64,000 nucleotides of DNA, taken from NCBI RefSeq assembly GCF_029873635.1, contig NC_080426.1, positions 55,504,093 to 55,568,092 on the forward strand. Reading direction: 5' to 3'. Below are positions 58,340 to 64,000 of the stretch, one piece after another. Every line of letters starts with the position of its first letter. Within the stretch, counting starts at the first letter, position 1. The notes under the pieces are model-generated. The model ran no database searches. It worked only from the letters and a program-made list of their open reading frames with translations, and was not told where the DNA came from. A program made the position numbers and the translations under genes. Source of the DNA: Malania oleifera. Its lineage: Eukaryota; Streptophyta; Magnoliopsida; Santalales; Ximeniaceae.

Positions 58340-58493
58340 TTTTGGCGCGAGGCCATATATTTATGTTATCGGCACGAGGCCGTATTTATGTTATCGGCAC
58401 GAGGCCGTATTTATGTTATTGGCGCGAGACCACGTATTTATATTTTCGGCACGAGGCCGTATCTATGTTTTCGGCACGAGGCCGTAACGATGT
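58340..58493 (+). repeat. 25/27-bp minisatellite in gypsy 2 LTR (6 units)
   Basis: Units of CGGCACGAGGCCG plus TATTTATGTTAT. Each can form a CGGC/GCCG hairpin. Confidence 0.9.
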
Positions 58494-59380
58494 TACGTAT
58501 GATCATGTATTATATGTTTTCACAACCAGGATGTTAGTTTAGTTCAGACCAGGAGCTCGGTACCGTAGCTATGGGTTCATTTTGGCACGAGGCCTTATTA
58601 GTGCTACCGTCCCACGAGGGGATGGGAGATGGATAGTCGATGTGGCTTTCAGTAGAGTGTGGACGTCCACCTGGAAGTCCGGACCAGGGTGTGGCGAGCT
58701 CATCGTACTTACAGACATATTTGATTCGGCAGTGGTCGGCCAGCCATTGTCGGGTCCCGCCTTCGGGCTGCACAACCCGTCATGGGGGGTAATACATGAC
58801 ACCAGCTAGCTAGTCATCCTGGGTTTGTTTTCAGTACTACAGTTATAACAGATGATTTTATGTATGATATGATTTGTGAACAGATGTGAAAATATATGTT
58901 TACCCAGTACGATATGATTATGTTTATAGAATTATGAAATGTACTGTATACGTACAAATGCATTAAATATTCATGTTGCCACACAGCTGTATTTAGTTTA
59001 TTTTCCCTTACTGAGAAGTGTCTCACCCCCAATATTATTACATTTTTCAGGAGTCCCTGAGAGACCGGCGGGTCAAGACCGCCGTTGAGATTAGTGAGAT
59101 TACCCCGTGAGGAGGGTAAGATTTTGTTCTAGGGTTAGAATTATTTTGTGTTTGACCCTAGAGATATTTTGATGTACATGAGGATGTATAGTAGTACAGT
59201 ATCATAATGTTATAGAAAGCTCTGGTATTATATTTTATGACTGGATGTTTGAGATTTTATATGTACTGCTGCTAGGTTTTCCGCTGTGTATGACAGGTGT
59301 CCCCGCTACCCACGGGTTCGGGTTGACCATTTTATTTATTATGTGATATTTTATGTTAAGAAATTGAGGGACGTTACATT

Positions 59381-59393
59381 TGGTATCAGAGCC
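59381..59393 (+). other. Primer-binding site of gypsy 2
   Basis: TGGTATCAGAGCC, initiator Met tRNA type, 2 bp after the LTR. Confidence 0.92.
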
Positions 59394-59696
59394 TAGGATA
59401 CTAGGTTCTGTAGACTCTAGAGTGCAGCAGTATTAATACCAGAGTATAGGATAAGGGGATTTGAGGTCTGGTTTTGTAGTCTAGATGCAGGACTTCCGTG
59501 GTGGTTTGTATGATTTTCCTGGGGTGACGATTTCAGGAAATTCATTATAAACTATCGTCGGGTCGGGTATCTAGGTTGCAGGATTGAACCTTGAAATAAG
59601 ATCAAGAGTGACGAGTTAATTAGGAAAATATACCATATGAGCTGAGTGATATGTATAGAGAATGAGGTTTTGAGTTAAGTTATTTATTCTTTCAGG

Positions 59697-60677
59697 ATGG
59701 ACCACGGTGGAAATAGTGCCCACGCCAGTGGCAGTGAGGGTGCTGGACCCTCAGGCATTGCGGGTAGTGATTCAGATGCAGTCTTACGCAGCGTAGCACA
59801 GCAGGTTATGGCAGAAATTGCCAGGAGTTCGAGAGAATAGGGTGGTCCGTCTGTAGGCCACGGTTGTACGATCGAGAAGTTCATAAAGATGAATCCTCCA
59901 GCTTTCTCAGGAGGAACGGATCCTGCAGTCGTTGAGAATTGGGTGCAGGAGATGGAGAAAATATTTGCAGTACTGCAGTGTTCAGAGGAGCAGAAGGTGC
60001 TGTTTACCACCTACAGACTGATTGGAGAGGCCGAGAGATGGTGGTCAGCGGTGAGATTATTAGAGCAGCAGAGGACTATACTTGTAGAGATGACTTGGGA
60101 GCGATTTAGAGAGATATTCTTCGACAGGTATTTTCCAGCCTCTTCCAGGGAGGCTAAGATTACGGAGTTCCTGAATCTGAAGTAGGGACAGCTGTCAATA
60201 CAACAGTATGCGGCGAGGTTCATCAAGCTATCTTGCTTCGCCCCGTACATTATTCCAGATGAGACGAAGAAGGTACGACAGTTTGAAAGAGGCTTAAGGA
60301 GAGAAATTTACAAGCAGGTATCGATATTGAAGTTGCAGGACTTCACCGAGTTGGTTGACCGAGCCACTATAGCAGAGATTGGTGGGCGATTGGAGGCTGA
60401 GGAGCAGAGGCAGAAGAAGAGATCTATACCTTCTGATTTCCAGCAGGGAGCCGACCGTGCTGCGTGGAAGAAAGGTGGCTATTATAGGGACCGGAGACAG
60501 AAGATCGGGAATCGCGGTTTCCAGGGTGCACAGCCATCTCCCGCTTGCCCATCTTGCGGGAAGAGACACCTGGGAGAGTGTCGTGCTGGGCAAGGTGTCT
60601 ACTACAGGTGCGGGGAGCCAGGACATATGATGAGGGAGTGTCCGACACAGATTAGTACTGTTCCTAGACCTGCATGA
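59697..60677 (+). pseudogene. gag: Gypsy 2 gag
   Basis: The ATG at 59697 is chosen because the frame runs without shift to the end of the window and matches gypsy 1. Capsid: MNPPAFSGGTDPAVVENW at 59889, FTTYRLIGEAERWW near 60005, and YFPASSREAKITEF near 60130. A first zinc motif CPSCGKRHLGEC (about 60549) is followed by a CCHC knuckle whose first cysteine is tyrosine (TAC at 60600): YYRCGEPGHMMREC. Stops at 59838 (TAG), 60183 (TAG) and 60675 (TGA) are the only breaks. Translation would stop after 47 codons. Confidence 0.9.
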
Positions 60678-61226
60678 GGAGGTTACCAGGCACCACGAGG
60701 AGGCCAGCAGAGGAATACGGCCCCAGCCAGAGTTTTTGCTTTGACACCGGGCGATGCTGAGGCGGCTGGAGATGTGGTGACAGGTACTATTTCAATACTT
60801 TCATTTAAAGCTACTGTTTTGTTTGATTCTGGGGCGACGCATTCATTTATCGCCTGGGATTATGTTAAATTGTGTGGGTTTGAGCCTCAGCAGTTAGAAA
60901 TTAGTTTGTCTGTTGCTACGCCAACTGGGACCGTAGGGGTATGTAGGAAGGTACTCAGGGACTGTCCAGTGGATATTCAAGGGAGGTATTTGTTAGCTAA
61001 TTTGGTGATTTTAGACATGCATGGGTTTGAGGTGATCTTGGGCATGGATTGGCTAGCTGCCCACTATGCTAGCATTGATTGCCGTCAGAGAGTGGTAGTG
61101 TTTAGACCTCCAGAGGGACAGGAGTACAGATTTGTGGGATCACATGTGCGCACCCCACCTCAGTTATTATCGGCTATCCAGGCGTGTAGATGGCTATCAG
61201 AAGGTTGTTAGGGATATTTAGCCTAT
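60678..61226 (+). pseudogene. pol: Gypsy 2 protease
   Basis: In frame with gag. LFDSGATHSF carries the catalytic Asp (DSG at 60825-60833). VILGMDWLAAHYASIDC near 61030 is the usual second conserved stretch of retroviral-type aspartic proteases in this group. One TAG at 61209-61211 separates it from RT. Confidence 0.9.
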
Positions 61227-62921
61227 GTGAAGGCTGTATCAGAAGGCAAACTGAGGGTGGAGGATATCCCAGTGGTGAGTGATTTCCCTGATGTATTTCC
61301 AGAGGATTTGCCGGGACTACCTCCTGATCGTGAGGTAGAGTTTGTTATTGATCTGGTTCCGGGGACAACACCGATTTCGAAGGCGCCGTATAGAATGGCA
61401 CCGGTAGAGCTAAAAGAATTGAAAGAGCAGTTGCAGGAGCTGTTAGATAAGGGGTTCATTCGGCCCAGTGTGTCACCCTGGGGAGCACCAGTTTTGTTTG
61501 TGAGGAAGAAGGATGGCTCGATGAGATTGTGCATCGACTATCGAGAAATAAATAAAGTAACTATCAAGAATAAATACCCGCTCCCGCGTATTGATGATTT
61601 GTTTGACCAGTTACAGGGGACACAGATCTTTTCGAAGATAGATTTACGCTCTGGGTACCATCAGGTGAAAGTCAGGGCGGAAGATGTTCTGAAGACGGCA
61701 TTTAGAACACGGTATGGTCACTATGAATTTCTAGTTATGCCGTTTGGGTTGACGAATGCTCCTGCGGTGTTTATGGATCTTATGAACAGGGTTTTTCACC
61801 AGTATTTGGATCAGTTTGTGGTAGTATTTATTGATGATATACTGGTATATTCGAAGAGTGCAGAGGAGCATGAGGAGCATTTGAGTATAGTGTTGCAGGT
61901 GCTGCGAGAGAAGAAGCTATATGCAAAACTCAAGAAGTGTGAGTTCTGGCTGAAACAGGTTACCTTCCTTGGACACGTTGTATCCAAGGGTGGTATTTCT
62001 GTTGATCCGAGTAAGATTGAGGCGGTAGTTGACTGGGTACGACCAAAGAACGTGCACGAGATCAGGAGTTTCCTAGGATTGGCTGGGTACTACCGCAGGT
62101 TTGTTGAGGGCTTTTCTCGATTATCAGGCCCGTTGACCAGATTGACTAGGAAAGGAGCGAAGTTTGAGTGGTCTGATGAATGTGAGCAGAGCTTCCAGGA
62201 GTTGAAGCAGCGACTCATCACTGCGCCTGTGTTGATGATTCCTTCAGGAGAAGAGGGGTTCGTAATTTACAGTGATGCGTCCCATAAAGGGCTCGGATGC
62301 GTGTTGATGCAGCGGGGGAGAGTGATAGCCTATGCCTCACGACAGTTGAAAGAATATGAGAAGAACTACCCTACCCATGATCTGGAGTTGGCGGTGGTTG
62401 TTTACGCGCTGAAGATTTGGAGGCACTATCTATATGGGGGTAGGTGTGAGATATTTACTGACCATAAGAGTTTAAAGTATTTCTTCACGCAGAAGGAATT
62501 GAATATGAGGCAGAGGAGATGGTTGGAGCTAATAAAGGATTACGACTGCACTATTAGCTACCACTCGGGAAAGGCTAATGTGGTTGCTGATGCTTTGAGT
62601 CGAAAATCAGTGGAATCATCTGTATCTGCAGTGGAGATTCAGCATCCGATTCAGATGGATCTGGAGAGGCTCGGTGTGGAGCTGGTAGAGGGTGATCACC
62701 AAGCATTCATTGCTGACTTGGTTTTGCAGCCGACTCTACAGGAGAGGATTAAAGCAGCTCAGAGGAATGATGCAGAACTAGTAGAGCTTATGGGAAAGGT
62801 ACAGGATGGTCAGGAATCAGAGTTCAGCATTTCAGATGATGGAGCCCTGAGGTTCCATACCAGGTTATGTGTTCCTGCCGAACCTGAGATCAAGAAAGTC
62901 ATTCTGGAGGAAGCACATTGA
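61227..62921 (+). pseudogene. pol: Gypsy 2 reverse transcriptase and RNase H (564-codon open stretch)
   Basis: The best preserved coding stretch of the window. [58 protein letters not shown] (first Asp at residue 139, 61641), [15 protein letters not shown], and FIDD (Asp at residues 203 and 204). RNase H: SDAS (Asp 350), DLEL (Glu 387), TDHKS (Asp 412), and ADALS (Asp 455). All expected catalytic acids are present. The integrase N-terminus begins before the TGA at 62919-62921. The enzyme would copy element RNA into DNA, but it is isolated from gag by stops. Confidence 0.93.
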
Positions 62922-64000
62922 TCCCTATATACTGTACATCCGGGTAGCACTAAAATGTACAGGGATCTCCGAGAGTCCTTCTGGTGGAGCAACATGAAAA
63001 GGGAGATAGCTCAGTTTGTGGGTCAGTGTTTGACGTGCCAGCAAGTGAAGGCTGAGCATCAGAGACCGGCGGGATCGTTGCAGCCACTCCACATTCCTGA
63101 GTGGAAGTGGGAGCATATAGCAATGGATTTCGTCTCAGGATTACCGCCAGCATTGCATGGATAGGACGCTATTTGGGTAGTGGTGGATCGATTGACGAAG
63201 ACTGCCCACTTTTTGCCGATTAGAGTTAGCTACTCCATGGACAGATTGGCTGAGTTATACATCCAAGAGATAGTTAGACTCCACGGCGTCCCAGTGTCCA
63301 TAGTTTCAGATAGAGACCCACAGTTTACATCTCGTTTTTGGAAGAGTCTGCAAAGGGCCATGGGTTCTCAGTTGTCGTTCAGCACAGTTTTTCATCCTCA
63401 GACAGATAGACAGACAGAGAGGACGATACAGATTTTGGAGGATATGCTACGAGCATGTGTGCTAGATATTGGAGGTTGTTGGATACAGTATTTGCCATTA
63501 GTTGAGTTTGCGTATAACAACAGCTACCAGGCCAGCATTGGGATGGCACCCTATGAGGCACTGTATGGCAGGAGGTGTCGATCCCCATTGTACTGGGATG
63601 AGGTTGGTGAGAGACAGGTATTGGGGCCAGAGCTGATACAGCAGACTCAGGATAAAGTCAGACTCATCAGAGATAGGATCAGGACAGCGTAGAGCCGGCA
63701 GAAAAGTTATGCTGATACTCGTCGGCGAGAATTGGAGTTTGACACAGGAGATCACGTGTTCCTAAAGGTGGCACCGCTGAAGGGTGTTATGAGGTTCGGG
63801 AGGAAGGGTAAGCTGAGCCCTAGGTATATTGGACCATTCGAGATTCTTGAGAGAGTGGGTCCAGTTGCCTATCGTTTGGCATTACCACCGGTTCTATCTA
63901 GGATCCATGACGTATTCCATGTTTCTATGCTGAGGAAATACGTCCCAGACCCCTCCCATGTGATTAGATATGAAGTACTGGAATTGGGCGATACTTTAGT
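62922..64000 (+). pseudogene. pol: Gypsy 2 integrase, runs off the window
   Basis: Same frame. Zinc region [11 protein letters not shown]...[13 protein letters not shown] (62935-63065), [14 protein letters not shown] (first Asp near 63123), [14 protein letters not shown] (second Asp near 63310), and TDRQTERTIQILED with the catalytic Glu near 63418. The C-terminal GPVAYRLALPPVLSRIHDVFH lies near 63860. Stops at 63162 (TAG) and 63690 (TAG). The chromodomain and 3' LTR lie beyond the window. Confidence 0.92.

Larger units (their letters stand above)
56915..59378 (+). mobile_element. Complete LTR of gypsy family 2
   Basis: 2464 bp, starting TGTAAAAACCCCC and ending GAGGGACGTTACA. It is followed after 2 bp by the primer site, and preceded by a polypurine tract. 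Parts: AT-rich U3, 13-bp perfect hairpin 57136-57165, (CTT)n 57229-57265, (CT)n 57302-57345, donor GTCAG/GTAAGG at 57968, minisatellite 58340-58493, CCCGCC block 58755, CTTACTGAGAAGTG block, and acceptor TTTTTCAG/GAG at 59050. It has no GTCGAC array, unlike the other gypsy LTRs here. Confidence 0.93.

Overview
The window is nuclear DNA of a flowering plant, probably a eudicot. It is almost entirely transposable elements; I see no intact host protein-coding gene. The evidence is plant Ty1/copia (Tork/Tnt1-like and Sirevirus) and Ty3/gypsy (Tekay/Del-like chromovirus) polyproteins, methionine-initiator-tRNA primer sites (TGGTATCAGAGC), polypurine tracts, 5-bp target duplications, a CACTA-type DNA transposon end and a plant-type 5S rRNA fragment. 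Roughly 85-90% of the bases can be assigned to elements.

Layout. 1-5427: the 3' end of a copia element (RNase H plus 3' LTR, 4708-5427), entered by a gypsy element cut down to LTR, primer site and LTR tip (1-314 and 3652-4707), itself entered by a 3.3-kb solo LTR (315-3651, duplication GGAAC). 5428-11848: AT-rich non-coding DNA with tandem repeats (205, 270 and about 130 bp) and a retroposed 5'-truncated 5S rRNA sequence with a 15-bp duplication and a visible empty site. 11849-44787: one old Tork-like copia element of about 5.2 kb, opened to 33 kb by three insertions into its pol: (a) a Sirevirus-type solo LTR (14574-18858) carrying a second copy of the 3.3-kb solo LTR (15534-18798, duplication GAACC); (b) a gypsy solo LTR (19200-21189, duplication GCAAT); (c) a Sirevirus-type solo LTR (22096-43501) containing a full Sirevirus (23508-42796), whose 5' LTR contains a full Tekay-like gypsy element (25407-34925, duplication GGTAA). 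This gives a four-deep nest with boundaries readable to the base. 44788-46353: microsatellite-rich spacer. 46354-54604: a CACTA-like element with subterminal GTGACG-type repeats, entered by another gypsy solo LTR (46854-48993, duplication AATAC). 54605-64000: an inverted Sirevirus-type LTR, then a gypsy complex in which an inverted 1.4-kb LTR piece faces a complete LTR of the same family, followed by gag-pol running off the window end.

All coding regions are dead or damaged. In the right-hand gypsy element every premature stop sits where a single C-to-T change in CAG or CGA would create it, as expected from decay of methylated, silenced DNA.

The most unusual signals are regulatory. Several unrelated LTR families carry arrays of short palindromes built on GTCGAC immediately upstream of their TATA boxes, and one exact 19-base unit is shared between a copia LTR and a gypsy LTR. 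The gypsy LTR families also share a candidate intron of about 1.0-1.1 kb, a hairpin minisatellite and a conserved CCCGCCTTCGGG block. The near-identical inverted LTR pair at 55432-59378 could fold into a long double-stranded RNA if transcribed through.
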